A stretch of 64,000 bases of DNA from Gemmatales bacterium (GTDB taxonomy: Bacteria > Planctomycetota > Planctomycetia > Gemmatales > HRBIN36): the NCBI GenBank assembly GCA_025060195.1, contig JANXCQ010000023.1:1-64000 (forward strand), read 5' to 3'. Made by a program: the position numbers and the translations under genes. The notes under the pieces were generated by a model. That model had not been told where the DNA came from. It searched no databases and was given only the letters and a program-made list of their open reading frames with translations. Positions 37,738 to 47,335 of the stretch are shown in pieces (the first letter of the stretch is position 1; each line of letters starts with the position of its first letter).

Positions 37738-39184
37738 GACAGCCCTCCCCGGTCGGCGAGGCACTGAGGACTAACCGCTGATCGGGGCCTGGTAGTTCAA
37801 TGTAAGTGAAGCGTTCTGCATTTCGCCTTAGGAAGTGGCCCCTGCCGACAGCCCTATAGCACAAACTAGCTAACTAAATCAATGCGAATTGTCAGGACTT
37901 AGCGATAGGTAACTGAGATCGTGGAAGGATGACAACCTGATGCTTCCCACTAACGCCATCCTAACTAATATTGAGAAGCTATAACCAAAAACCCACTCAT
38001 CCAAGAAATTTTCTGGGTTGGAGGAATTATCTATTGGCAAAAGACTAAGACAAACGCTGTTGACCATATCGGTCATTCTACCACTAACGATAGCCACAAT
38101 AGCGCTCTGTTGGCACTTGTATCAGGCAACATATATGCCTCTGGCATGCAGTCCTTCAGGATAGCAAAGGGCGTCCGGAACGAGCCTCATATTACAGGGA
38201 CCGCTGTGACTTCACCGTTATCCGAAATAGCGCATCGACCTGCACATCTTTGGTTTCACGTGGAACCGTGTGTGAAATATTCCCCGTTACATGCCAAGTT
38301 CGATTTTCTGGAAGACCAGGCGGGAATTGCCTGGACTGGTCCAGTATGGCGAGAGCGAGGAGTTAGGTTCCGTGGCACCAGGCCCCTAAGCTCTGGCTGC
38401 CGTGGGTCGGCTCTAGTGCTCCGAACCGATCCAGCCGATCGCACACGGTGGCACCATTTTCATCTCCTCCAGTCGCTCGTCAAACTGCAAGCGGCTGACA
38501 CGCAGGGGAGGCTCAGCTCGCGGACAGCGAACCCATAGTCCTAATCGCGTTAGAGAGTCCCCTGAAGTACACATCGCCTGTAATGAGCGTTATTGTTTCT
38601 TTCTCGTTCGGGTTCCTAGCGCAGCGAATCCTAGTAGCCCAATCAAAGAGGCAGCAAGACGAGATTCCCCGCGTGCTACAAGAAACTCATGGGGGTCTGG
38701 AACTTTATGATAGTGGAAAGATGACGGGTTACGCTGGATAAGCCAGGAACCTCAGGGACAGCAGGAAATCATCATGAGGGTAGGATACTTGGTTGTCAGG
38801 CTCGCGATCTTCGCCACGGTCGAATGTGGACGATTGAATTCGCGATTCCATGTCCGAAGCACGAGCGGCTCAAACCGTGGGACGCTGACGTTGCGGTATT
38901 TCTCAAAGAGGGCTGGGTGCCATTTGAGTGGCGCACACATCGTCGTCGGTTTAGTGACGGCCAAGTTGTGCCACCTGGGACTGGCAGGAGACCAGTTTGC
39001 CACAAGGATTCGCTCGATTACAATGGCCTGAACTAAGGAGTTGACGCTGGCCAGGGCCATCTGCTAGTTTGAACTAGAATAGCGCTGCGATGCGAGATTC
39101 TTTCCGGTGCGGCGGATAGAATGATGATGGAGCCAGCGGGGTAAGACTGTCCCTCAGGGCGCATCTCTAAGGAGTGGCGGTCCC
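37738..39184. other. 1.4 kb gap between parB and the pilM-like gene, containing parS
   Basis: Apart from the parS site the gap holds no gene I can support. A frame at 38110-38538 spans parS but has no Shine-Dalgarno sequence or family resemblance. A TTGACG at 39040 lies about 140 bases before the pilM-like start and might be a -35 box, with no good -10 box. DnaA boxes were not seen, so the gap is not a recognisable replication origin. Confidence 0.45.
38252..38267. promoter_or_regulatory. parS centromere-like site
   Basis: GGTTTCACGTGGAACC keeps the whole GTTnCACGTGnAAC core of bacterial parS sites, differing from the TGTTTCACGTGAAACA consensus only at the outermost base on each side and one allowed inner position. 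It lies about 500 bases upstream of parB, in a gene-free stretch, as expected for a ParB nucleation site. I found no second copy in the window. Confidence 0.85.
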
Positions 39185-41854
39185 ATGCCAGCGAAACCAA
39201 CTGGAGTCTGGGGCATAGACGTTGGTCAGTGCAGTTTCAAAGCGCTGCGCCTAGAGAACCGGGACGGGGAGGTCGTTGCGACTGCGTTTGACATTATCGA
39301 ATATCCGAAAATGCTCAGTCAGCCCGACGCTGACCCGGATGCGCTGGTTCGCGAAGCCTTAGAGCGTTTTTTGTCGCGCAATAAGTTGAAGGGCGATCTG
39401 GTGGCTTTAGCTGTCCCGGGACAAACCGGTTTGGCCCGGTTTGTCAAATTGCCACCTGTCGAGGAAAAGAAAATTCCTGACATCGTGCGGTATGAAGCCA
39501 AGCAGCAAATCCTCTTCCCCTTGGATGAAGTGGTATGGGACTGGCAGACGACGCGGCGCTCAGAAATAGCAGAGGGTTTTGTTGAAAACGAGATCGGACT
39601 ATTCGCCTTGAAACGCGACGTTGTCTTGAAGGCGTTGCAAGTGTTCCGCGATTTGAAAGTGGAGGTCCACATCGTCCAAATGACCCCGTTAGCCTTGCTG
39701 AACTTGGCGGTGTATGACTTTCTGGGCCGTAGTGGCGGTGCCGAGGAATCTCCGCCCGAGCCTGATCGGGACGGCAAAGTGCCTTGTTTGGTGGTGCTCG
39801 ATGTGGGCACCGATAGCAGCAACCTAGTGATTACTGACGGATACCGCATCATTTGGCAGCGTCCCGTGCCGATTGGGGGTAATCATTTCACCCGCGTGCT
39901 GAGTAAGGATTTCAAGTTGACGTTTGCCAAGGCGGAACATCTCAAGCGCAATGCCACCAAGGCCGAGGATCCTCGGAAAGTGTTCCAGAGTTTGCGTGCC
40001 GTGTTCACCGATTTCGCTGGGGAAGTAAGTCGCTCTCTAGGTTACTTTTCCAGCCACTACCGGGATGCCAAGGTTGAGCGGATCGTGGGCTTGGGCAACG
40101 GTTTTCGGCTGCCTGGGATGCAGAAGTTCCTAGAGCAGACCTTGGAAATACGCGTCGAACGGTTGGCGGAATTCGAGAGGCTAAAGGGAGACGAAGTCAT
40201 CAAGGCTCCCACGTTCCACGAGAATATACTCACCTTCGGGGTGGCTTATGGTTTAGCGTTACAAGGTTTAGAACTGGCAAAAATCCGCACAAATCTGTTG
40301 CCGCCCGAGCTGCACCGTGAGCGATTCATTCGCGCGAAGAAGCCTTGGCTCGCGGCTGCGTCCGCGGCGCTTCTGGTGGGCGTAACAGCTTACGCTCTTT
40401 CGGCGGCAGACAAATTGGCCAAGGCCCAGGCTTTGAAAGCACGCGAGCAAGAAATAGCGAACGTTTTGAGAAAATCGCAGGAACTCACGCGCCTGGCTGA
40501 ACTGGAGCGCGAGCAAACCTTGTCGGAACTCCGTCGTACCGAAGCGATCATCCGAGGAAATCGTGAACGGGCTAACTGGGTTTTGTTGCACCTTTTTGTC
40601 AATCAATGTTTACCGCAACCTAACGGCCAGAACATTCCTTCTCAGTTCTTGACCAAATACTGGGACACGCCGCGGCGGGAGGCACAAATTGCTTACCTGC
40701 GGCAACGCCAACTTGAGGAGCGCGATCAGCGCTATCGATTAGACCGGCGCTATCTTCTGGAAATAAACCTGCAAGGTATGTTCTGCCGATATGTTTCGCC
40801 TCAAGAGGCTGAGACGGTCTTGAACCGCATTTATCATGAAAATACTTATGGGTCGGATCAGTTTCGCAATCAGCCTGACTGGCAGGCCACCCAAACCAAT
40901 CCTCCGCGTCTCAGCAATCCGCCCAAAAAAGATGGCTGGCTCATAGAATTGCACGCGTTCACCTATCATGACAAAGGCATTGAGTTTATCTTAGATACGT
41001 TGGTCTATAACCTACGGGATCAGTCAAAGCGGCGCATCCAGTTGCCGCGCGACGGTGTTGAAACAGCGAAGTTACTGGAAAGCATGATGAGCGTGGAGCA
41101 TATCCGAGACGCGAAGCCTGGTAGCATTTTCGGGCTGACGCCTGGTGCGCCGAACCCGCCGGGAGGAAGTTGGGAAAAGCCACCGGCGAAGCCACTTGGC
41201 TCAGAAAGTACCGGCTCAAGCCCTGCAAGTGGTCCGACTACTCCCCAGCTAGAAGTAGGCTATGTGGCGTTGTTCCAGCATCGTGTGGACATCGTAGCCC
41301 AGCACCAAAACAAGCCTTTTTATAAGATTGGTCGGCAGATTTGGCTGAATGGCTTGCTGCGGAGTAGCGGCGAGAGGACCCCACTAGGTGGCCAGCCGTT
41401 TACTGGTGGTGCTGGCAGCGCGCCGGGTAGCGATGTTGGCATGCCCCAGGGGTCGGGAGACGGTTGGAGCCGACGTGGGCAAGACTGGGTCGGCTTAGGC
41501 CGACCTATTGGTTGGGCCGTCGCTGGGGGAATGGGTGACCTTGGCGGACCAGCGCGACCGGGGGTCGGAGGAGAACCTGCCCCAGAAAAAGACGCAGCTA
41601 CACGCGAACTTCGTCCCGGCGAGCTGCGGCGCACCGAAGCAGTCATCATCTTTTATTGGCACGAGCCGCGGCCTACGGAGGTATCAGTCCAGGGACAATC
41701 TCCGGGGTTCGTGCCGGCGAAGCCTGGGGCTGGGTTCGGTCCAGCTATGCCGCAGGGTGCACCAGGACCGGTGCCTGGTGGCGCACCTCCGCCTCCTCCG
41801 CCACCTCCTCCATCGCCCAAGCCCGGTGGCGGTAGGCTCCCCATTGATGATTAA
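39185..41854 (+). CDS. PilM-PilN-like fusion, type IV pilus/type II secretion platform protein
   Basis: Residues 1-350 are PilM-like: an actin-fold start (GIDVGQCSFKALRL), VALAVPGQTGLARFVKLPP, CLVVLDVGTDSSNLVI and IVGLGNGFRLPGM. One membrane helix follows at about 388-404 and then a coiled coil to about 460, the topology of PilN. The next 270 residues form a folded domain with no name, and the final 150 are Gly/Pro-rich, ending in a run of prolines. Known PilM proteins are about 350 residues and cytoplasmic, so this looks like a fused, much enlarged version. AAGGAG precedes the ATG. It heads a run of three genes. Confidence 0.7.
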   Translation: MPAKPTGVWGIDVGQCSFKALRLENRDGEVVATAFDIIEYPKMLSQPDADPDALVREALERFLSRNKLKGDLVALAVPGQTGLARFVKLPPVEEKKIPDIVRYEAKQQILFPLDEVVWDWQTTRRSEIAEGFVENEIGLFALKRDVVLKALQVFRDLKVEVHIVQMTPLALLNLAVYDFLGRSGGAEESPPEPDRDGKVPCLVVLDVGTDSSNLVITDGYRIIWQRPVPIGGNHFTRVLSKDFKLTFAKAEHLKRNATKAEDPRKVFQSLRAVFTDFAGEVSRSLGYFSSHYRDAKVERIVGLGNGFRLPGMQKFLEQTLEIRVERLAEFERLKGDEVIKAPTFHENILTFGVAYGLALQGLELAKIRTNLLPPELHRERFIRAKKPWLAAASAALLVGVTAYALSAADKLAKAQALKAREQEIANVLRKSQELTRLAELEREQTLSELRRTEAIIRGNRERANWVLLHLFVNQCLPQPNGQNIPSQFLTKYWDTPRREAQIAYLRQRQLEERDQRYRLDRRYLLEINLQGMFCRYVSPQEAETVLNRIYHENTYGSDQFRNQPDWQATQTNPPRLSNPPKKDGWLIELHAFTYHDKGIEFILDTLVYNLRDQSKRRIQLPRDGVETAKLLESMMSVEHIRDAKPGSIFGLTPGAPNPPGGSWEKPPAKPLGSESTGSSPASGPTTPQLEVGYVALFQHRVDIVAQHQNKPFYKIGRQIWLNGLLRSSGERTPLGGQPFTGGAGSAPGSDVGMPQGSGDGWSRRGQDWVGLGRPIGWAVAGGMGDLGGPARPGVGGEPAPEKDAATRELRPGELRRTEAVIIFYWHEPRPTEVSVQGQSPGFVPAKPGAGFGPAMPQGAPGPVPGGAPPPPPPPPPSPKPGGGRLPIDD

Positions 41855-41960
41855 CCAATACAGCAAACGGCAGATGCTGGAGCGAGTCATTGGCCCGCTA
41901 GGACCTGTGTTCCCTGGGCATCACTTAGGGATGAGCAATCTCTTTGCGTGAGGTTAAAAG

Positions 41961-44726
41961 ATGAAACTCGATAAAGACACTGTGCTCAAGCAGCGCTTCT
42001 GGTTCTTACTCCCGTTGATCCTCGTGCTAATCTTCCTGGCCCTAGGTTCAGTCTGGAGCCTTAGCAGCCAGGCTGATCAGATGAATGAGGAAGTGAAGAA
42101 ACAGTACGACCAAATTACCAAAGGGGGTGGGGTTCCAGTTACGCAGAAACTGCTCGAACTGCTCCGAAAAGAACATGAAAAAGCCCGCGAGCTGCGTTGG
42201 TCTATGTGGACGCTCATGTTCAACATGCAAAACGACGTTGTAGTCGAGGATGGGCATAACGTGATCCGACGTTACTGGATTCGCGTCCCGGAGCCGCTAG
42301 CGGAACTATTCAGTAACCGAGATTTTGGTGAGCCCTTTGCCCGTGAAGAGTTTCCGCATAACGATTTTCGCAGTCATTTTCCGCGGCTTTATGAGAGTTT
42401 GCTCAACATTTTGCCACTTTATGACGAAAAAACGGGACGTGGTGCAGTGCGCGTGGCGCCGGTAATAGCACGAGCGGCCCCTGGACCTGGCGGGGATCAG
42501 GGAGATTCAAGCGGGCCAGGTTTCGCAGCCCATGCAGCGGGTATTGGCAGAAGCACACGGCAAATGATGTTGGAGCTTCTAGAGCCTATCACGTTCGGAG
42601 AGGGTAACCTCACCGTTGACGAGATTTGGTATGCTTTGGAGGAAGTATCGGTGAAGTGGTTGTTATTGGAAGCACTACGTGAGGTGCTGGATGAGTTTGC
42701 CATACTCAAACCAGAGTTTTTACCTTTAGCTGTAGCCGAACTGGGTGCGTCTGATGATGGAACTTCGGAGAAATCACCAACCAAGCCTAATTTGCTCAAA
42801 CCCGGCGGAGTTGCTCCTGCGACTGGTCCGGCGAAAGTTCGACCCATGGATACCGGGCCTGTTTCCTCTTCGGAGAAGCTAACTTCGCCCGAGGTCAAAA
42901 CAGCCCAGAAAACTGCTCCGCCGCAAGAATCCAGTAAGCCGAATCAGTCAGATATTACTGTTCCAGACAGAAAGATTAGTCCAGAGAAGCCAGGGCACAT
43001 ATCGGAAAAGTCTGAGCCTGCAAAGACTGCACCGCGGCAACTGATAGTGCAACAGCGATTTTATAATACGGTTTGGCATTATGAGATTTTGGCAGCAGAC
43101 CTCACTGAGGCTGATGTCCAGAAGCCCTTACCTGTGTTAGACCGGAATGAAGGTTGGCTGTTGGACGTGCGCGTAACCGCAGAGCTAAGCGCGGATAACA
43201 AACCGAAACAGTACTTTTTGGAGATCGTTAGTCAGAATTACTCGCCCCGTTACGACATTCCCAAGATGCCCGTGCGTGTGTGGCTGGAGACTACGGGCGG
43301 TAAGCGCATCGCCGTTGACGTGCCCGATGCCGGCAGCGTGCCGAAAGCACCGTTAGAACCAGGCAAGGCAGAACATAAACCGGTAGGCCCGACCACCGTA
43401 GTGCCCTCAGTGCCTAAGCCGAGCGAGCGCGTGGTGGAACCAATCCCCATTAGATTACCCGCGGTGGACGGAGCTGAGGCAAAAGAGCCTGACTCTGTGG
43501 ATGCCATTCTCGGCGTCCAGCGTATGCTGAGCGGTAAACAAGTGCTGGATTATCAACGCTTCGCCAATGATCATTGGGTGATGGACATCCAGGTGCAGCG
43601 TGCGCGCACGGGCATCGGATATGAATTAGCCGGACAAATCTATAATCGCAGCGGTCGCCGGCAGGTTCCTCCCGCTTTCGAGGTAGTGTTGTGGTCTGAT
43701 AGCGGCCGAGGCGAAAGCCAAGAGATGCGTAGGGAATTTCGACCAATAAAGAAACCGGTTGATGCTTTTCATGCAGAAAAGTTTGAGGAGGGGTTAGGCA
43801 TATTGGCCAACGAGGCTTGGCAGCTGGGGGCGGTCAAGCAAATCTTAGATTGGCAAACAACCCCTATAAAGCGCCTTGACGTATTGTGTCTCGGAGAGCG
43901 GGCACTGGCGCAGGCGGACAGACTTTGGACTATGCCGCTTATTATTTACCCGTTTCATCTCAAAGCGCAAAATCGCAGTGATATTCTGGATTTCAGTCCC
44001 CCGATCAGGGCGCTGATGGGTGGTTCAGTTGGTGGATTCGGTGGCACAGGCCTGCCACCCGGAGGCGCCCCTCCAGGAAATCCAGGCGGCCAATCGGCGG
44101 GCGGGGGTAGTGCGCCCGGAGGCATGGATGTCTCGGTGGGGGCCGGTCAGCAACAACCAGGCGCAGGCTTCGTTTCTCGAAATAACATCCCCTTACGGCG
44201 GTATCTTCCCGCCAACCCGAGCGACACCAATCTCCTACCCAACTCCATTCCCGAAGTACGGCGCCTGCCCGTGGCTCTGGTGCTGATTGTGGATTATTCT
44301 GCCATTCCAGACATCCTTGTGTCCTTAGCTAACTCTCCGTTACGGATTCAGGTCACCCAAGCAGTCTTTTCTCGATACCCGCCGCTAGGTCCGCCGCCAG
44401 CTCCGGCGGGTGGGAAACCTCTAGGAGGCGTCAGCGAGGTAGCGCCACCGAACCCCGGCTCAGCCGGCGACGCGATCGGAAGCGAATCCGCCGAGCATGC
44501 GTTGGTCGAACTGCAAGTGTTCGGCGTGGCTTCCATCTACGAAAATCCATATTTAAGTCATAGATGGCAGAGCACTACTGCCCCGGGCGGCGGCGGGCCG
44601 GGCTCGCAGTATGGCCCGCCGCCAGGAGGGTCTATACCCGTAAAATTCCGACCCATGCAGGACAATCGAGGACGCGGCCCGAGCTTCGGCCCAGGACGTC
44701 GGGGAAGCGGCCGCGGCCGGCGCTAG
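41961..44726 (+). CDS. Giant single-pass membrane protein of the pilM cluster
   Basis: This 921-residue protein has a 12-residue cytoplasmic start, one helix at about 13-35, a short coiled coil (QADQMNEEVKKQYDQI), then extracytoplasmic domains. The segment 255-350 is Pro/Lys/Ser-rich, and 360-490 and 520-680 appear folded. Gly/Pro-rich stretches fill 690-740 and the C-terminus. The short N-terminus, helix and coil recall PilN/PilO or GspL/GspM proteins, but the size does not. GAGG lies before the ATG, 106 bases after the PilM-like gene. No known domain was recognised, so a pilus or secretion platform role is inferred from position. Confidence 0.65.
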   Translation: MKLDKDTVLKQRFWFLLPLILVLIFLALGSVWSLSSQADQMNEEVKKQYDQITKGGGVPVTQKLLELLRKEHEKARELRWSMWTLMFNMQNDVVVEDGHNVIRRYWIRVPEPLAELFSNRDFGEPFAREEFPHNDFRSHFPRLYESLLNILPLYDEKTGRGAVRVAPVIARAAPGPGGDQGDSSGPGFAAHAAGIGRSTRQMMLELLEPITFGEGNLTVDEIWYALEEVSVKWLLLEALREVLDEFAILKPEFLPLAVAELGASDDGTSEKSPTKPNLLKPGGVAPATGPAKVRPMDTGPVSSSEKLTSPEVKTAQKTAPPQESSKPNQSDITVPDRKISPEKPGHISEKSEPAKTAPRQLIVQQRFYNTVWHYEILAADLTEADVQKPLPVLDRNEGWLLDVRVTAELSADNKPKQYFLEIVSQNYSPRYDIPKMPVRVWLETTGGKRIAVDVPDAGSVPKAPLEPGKAEHKPVGPTTVVPSVPKPSERVVEPIPIRLPAVDGAEAKEPDSVDAILGVQRMLSGKQVLDYQRFANDHWVMDIQVQRARTGIGYELAGQIYNRSGRRQVPPAFEVVLWSDSGRGESQEMRREFRPIKKPVDAFHAEKFEEGLGILANEAWQLGAVKQILDWQTTPIKRLDVLCLGERALAQADRLWTMPLIIYPFHLKAQNRSDILDFSPPIRALMGGSVGGFGGTGLPPGGAPPGNPGGQSAGGGSAPGGMDVSVGAGQQQPGAGFVSRNNIPLRRYLPANPSDTNLLPNSIPEVRRLPVALVLIVDYSAIPDILVSLANSPLRIQVTQAVFSRYPPLGPPPAPAGGKPLGGVSEVAPPNPGSAGDAIGSESAEHALVELQVFGVASIYENPYLSHRWQSTTAPGGGGPGSQYGPPPGGSIPVKFRPMQDNRGRGPSFGPGRRGSGRGRR

Positions 44727-44897
44727 ACATTGCTTGTTTCCTCAAAGCCGCCAACACTCGGGCGCTTCATCGCCGAGCTTCCTTGGAGGCACTTCTTGAA
44801 TCTAACCAATGAAAGCTGCATAATGACTACGGGAAACAAGTCCGACACACGCAGAGCTGAGCTCTGGCGCTGGTTATTCGGCAGGCGGGAGTGAGCT

Positions 44898-47297
44898 ATG
44901 AAGCAATTAGGCTTGGGTAAGTGGTTTGCACAGTACGGCGAACGCATCGCTTTGGGAGTTGCCCTTGTTGTTATGCTGGTTTTGGCTCTATGGGGCTTGT
45001 TTAGCGGCGGACCTGATATCAAACCCGATGATATCTCGAAGGCCGTTTCCGAGAGGGAAAGGGTGATGAACCATGGGAACGTTTCGGAGAGCGACTTAGA
45101 GCGTTTCCTGCCCTTGACCGCGGCTCAATTGCAGAGGAATTTAGAAAACGTAGCTACGCGAATCCCTACGAAAGCCCTACAAGCAGAGGGACGAATCGGC
45201 TCGCAGACCGCAGTGGCAGGTGTGTTTCGGCGCAATCCCCAAGTTTTTGCGCCTCTAGCACCGCGGACCGCGGCTGTGAACGTTGTCTATACGCAGTTTG
45301 TCGTGGAATGCGAACGACGGAACAATCGAGAGGAGTGTTTTACCTATGTGGTGAAGCCAAAACCTGGGGTGAAAGTGCCTCCAGAGTTAAAGGCGATCGG
45401 CAAGCCGAATGACCCGTGGCGCCAAGCTTTGGAAGCCCGCCTAAGAGCGTTTCAACCCAGGAACAATTTGTCGGGCATGCTTGGCCCGGCTGGGCCTTTG
45501 GGCCCGGGCGGTGGGCCGGTGGGGCCCGGTCCGATCCCTGGCCCGGGTGCTGGAGCTGGCGGCGAAGGAAGCGCTCCCGGAGGTGCGCCATTTGCCCCCA
45601 ATCAGTTGCCGGCGGTCGAAACCCAATTTGAGATTCTTCGGATTCCAGTTACGGAATCTGCTAAATATGACTTAGCTCCTTTCTTGTATTGCTCAGAGGC
45701 TATCTTGGTGGTTTCTGCTTTCCGCTACGCTGATCAAATGCAGGAAATCGCCGACGCTCTCCTTATCGATCGCCAGCAGGTACCGTGGCTGTTCAAGGGC
45801 TTTGAAGTGGAGAAGAGAGTCTTCGCTTTGGGGGATCGCCTGCGGGGCATTCCTGATGAATTAGTTATTTGGGATCGGCAAACCAATCAAATTCGCCGTG
45901 TCGCTTACACGCCCGATCTGCCTAACAAGGACGAACTAGGTTGGTTGCCCGTCAACGTGCAAGCGTCGGCGTTACGCGTGGCCAGTGCTTTGGAATTCGA
46001 GTTGGAGACAGATCCCCTTTGGGAAATTCTCGTGCGTCACTCGCGAAACTTGCTTATGCGTTTGCCGAAAATGTTGGGATCAGGCAGCTATCCTTGGAAA
46101 GATCTAGCCCTGGGTTATCGGGAAATCAAAGAGACGCTGGATAAGATTCGACAAAACCAGAAGTTGTTCGAAAAGCCTCCTCCAGTAGATGAACGCCTTC
46201 AGCCAAATGTGCAGGATGCTTTTGAGGGTACGAATTTCGCACCGCGAGGAGGTGGCCCGATGGGCGGTAGCGAGGGAGGCGATGTTGGCAGGCCGCCGGG
46301 GGGAGGTCTCGGCAGTGGCCCGGCGCCCGCCCCAATGGCACCGAAATTAGGGGGACCGCCTGGCTCGGGCGCGTCAGGGCCGCGGGGTCCTGTAGTGGAG
46401 GGCGGCAATCCACCCGCGGATCCGGCCCCAGTCATCTTTAATGAGTTCCCCGACTACGGCCTGATTCGCTTCCTCGATGTTTTCAATAGACAAGAGGATC
46501 CCCGTTTTGATCCCTTGAATACGGGAGGACGGCCAGTTGGCGTGCAGTACCGCATTCGAATCGTGCTGCACAATCCCAACTTCGGAAAGACGAGGGAAGT
46601 GCAGCGTCCCGAGATGGCGGCGAAAGAAAACTTAGAAGGACCGTGGAGCCCGCCATCGGACATGCTACCCCTGCTAGAACAGACTTTTCTTTACGCTGAG
46701 GCACCACGCGAGACTCTGCCCAAGCCCATTTTGGCAGAGCGACCTAACGAAATCGTGCCCGTCCAAGTCCATCGTTGGCTGGGTTTGATACTCGATGTCA
46801 GCAATGAACAACAACGGCAAATCCTGGCAATAGGGGATATGGTGGTAGGAACCACCTGGGTCGGTCGTGGTGAATTTGTTGGTGGCTTTACCAAATTGCC
46901 AGCGGCCGTGTGGGCACCTCATCTCCCGGTAGATATGCCTGCCGCCGGCGAGGGAGGAGTTGCTGCCGCTGTGACACGCCGATTTGGCCGCTTTGTGTAT
47001 AAGCCGGACGTGGTTACCACAGCATTCAGCACCCGCTCCATCTTGGTGGACTTCGAGAACCGCACTACGTGGAACGAACTGGTGCGCAATAAACTCGGTG
47101 GTACTTTATCTGCGCCGCAGGATTTGACGCCCCAGGAAGTCCTGATTCTGACCGAAGATGGCCGACTGATCGCCCGCAGCGCCCAGCGCGACATGGCGGA
47201 TCGCGACCGGTCTAAACGGGAGGCAGACTGGCTCAAGCGCTTGGAAAGTTCTAAGGGTCAAGGTCAACCTGCAGTGAAGCCGGGAGATGGTTCATAG
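44898..47297 (+). CDS. Second giant single-pass membrane protein of the pilM cluster
   Basis: The 799-residue protein has one membrane helix at about 17-36 (IALGVALVVMLVLALWGLF), a mainly extracytoplasmic remainder, and two Gly/Pro-rich linkers near 195-235 and 450-515. The two folded blocks between them each contain a similar FEILRIPV/VIFNEFPDYGLIRF-like beta segment. GGGAGTGAG precedes the ATG, 171 bases after the previous gene. Like its neighbour it has no recognised domain. The shared topology, Gly/Pro tails and gene order suggest that the three products form one membrane complex. Confidence 0.65.
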   Translation: MKQLGLGKWFAQYGERIALGVALVVMLVLALWGLFSGGPDIKPDDISKAVSERERVMNHGNVSESDLERFLPLTAAQLQRNLENVATRIPTKALQAEGRIGSQTAVAGVFRRNPQVFAPLAPRTAAVNVVYTQFVVECERRNNREECFTYVVKPKPGVKVPPELKAIGKPNDPWRQALEARLRAFQPRNNLSGMLGPAGPLGPGGGPVGPGPIPGPGAGAGGEGSAPGGAPFAPNQLPAVETQFEILRIPVTESAKYDLAPFLYCSEAILVVSAFRYADQMQEIADALLIDRQQVPWLFKGFEVEKRVFALGDRLRGIPDELVIWDRQTNQIRRVAYTPDLPNKDELGWLPVNVQASALRVASALEFELETDPLWEILVRHSRNLLMRLPKMLGSGSYPWKDLALGYREIKETLDKIRQNQKLFEKPPPVDERLQPNVQDAFEGTNFAPRGGGPMGGSEGGDVGRPPGGGLGSGPAPAPMAPKLGGPPGSGASGPRGPVVEGGNPPADPAPVIFNEFPDYGLIRFLDVFNRQEDPRFDPLNTGGRPVGVQYRIRIVLHNPNFGKTREVQRPEMAAKENLEGPWSPPSDMLPLLEQTFLYAEAPRETLPKPILAERPNEIVPVQVHRWLGLILDVSNEQQRQILAIGDMVVGTTWVGRGEFVGGFTKLPAAVWAPHLPVDMPAAGEGGVAAAVTRRFGRFVYKPDVVTTAFSTRSILVDFENRTTWNELVRNKLGGTLSAPQDLTPQEVLILTEDGRLIARSAQRDMADRDRSKREADWLKRLESSKGQGQPAVKPGDGS

Positions 47298-47335
47298 CTT
47301 CATTACGGCTTCTTCATCGGGGATCTAAAGACACG

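Noticed and set aside
38110-38538. 142-codon frame spanning the parS site
   Set aside because: There is no Shine-Dalgarno sequence and no family resemblance, and the parS palindrome lies inside it.
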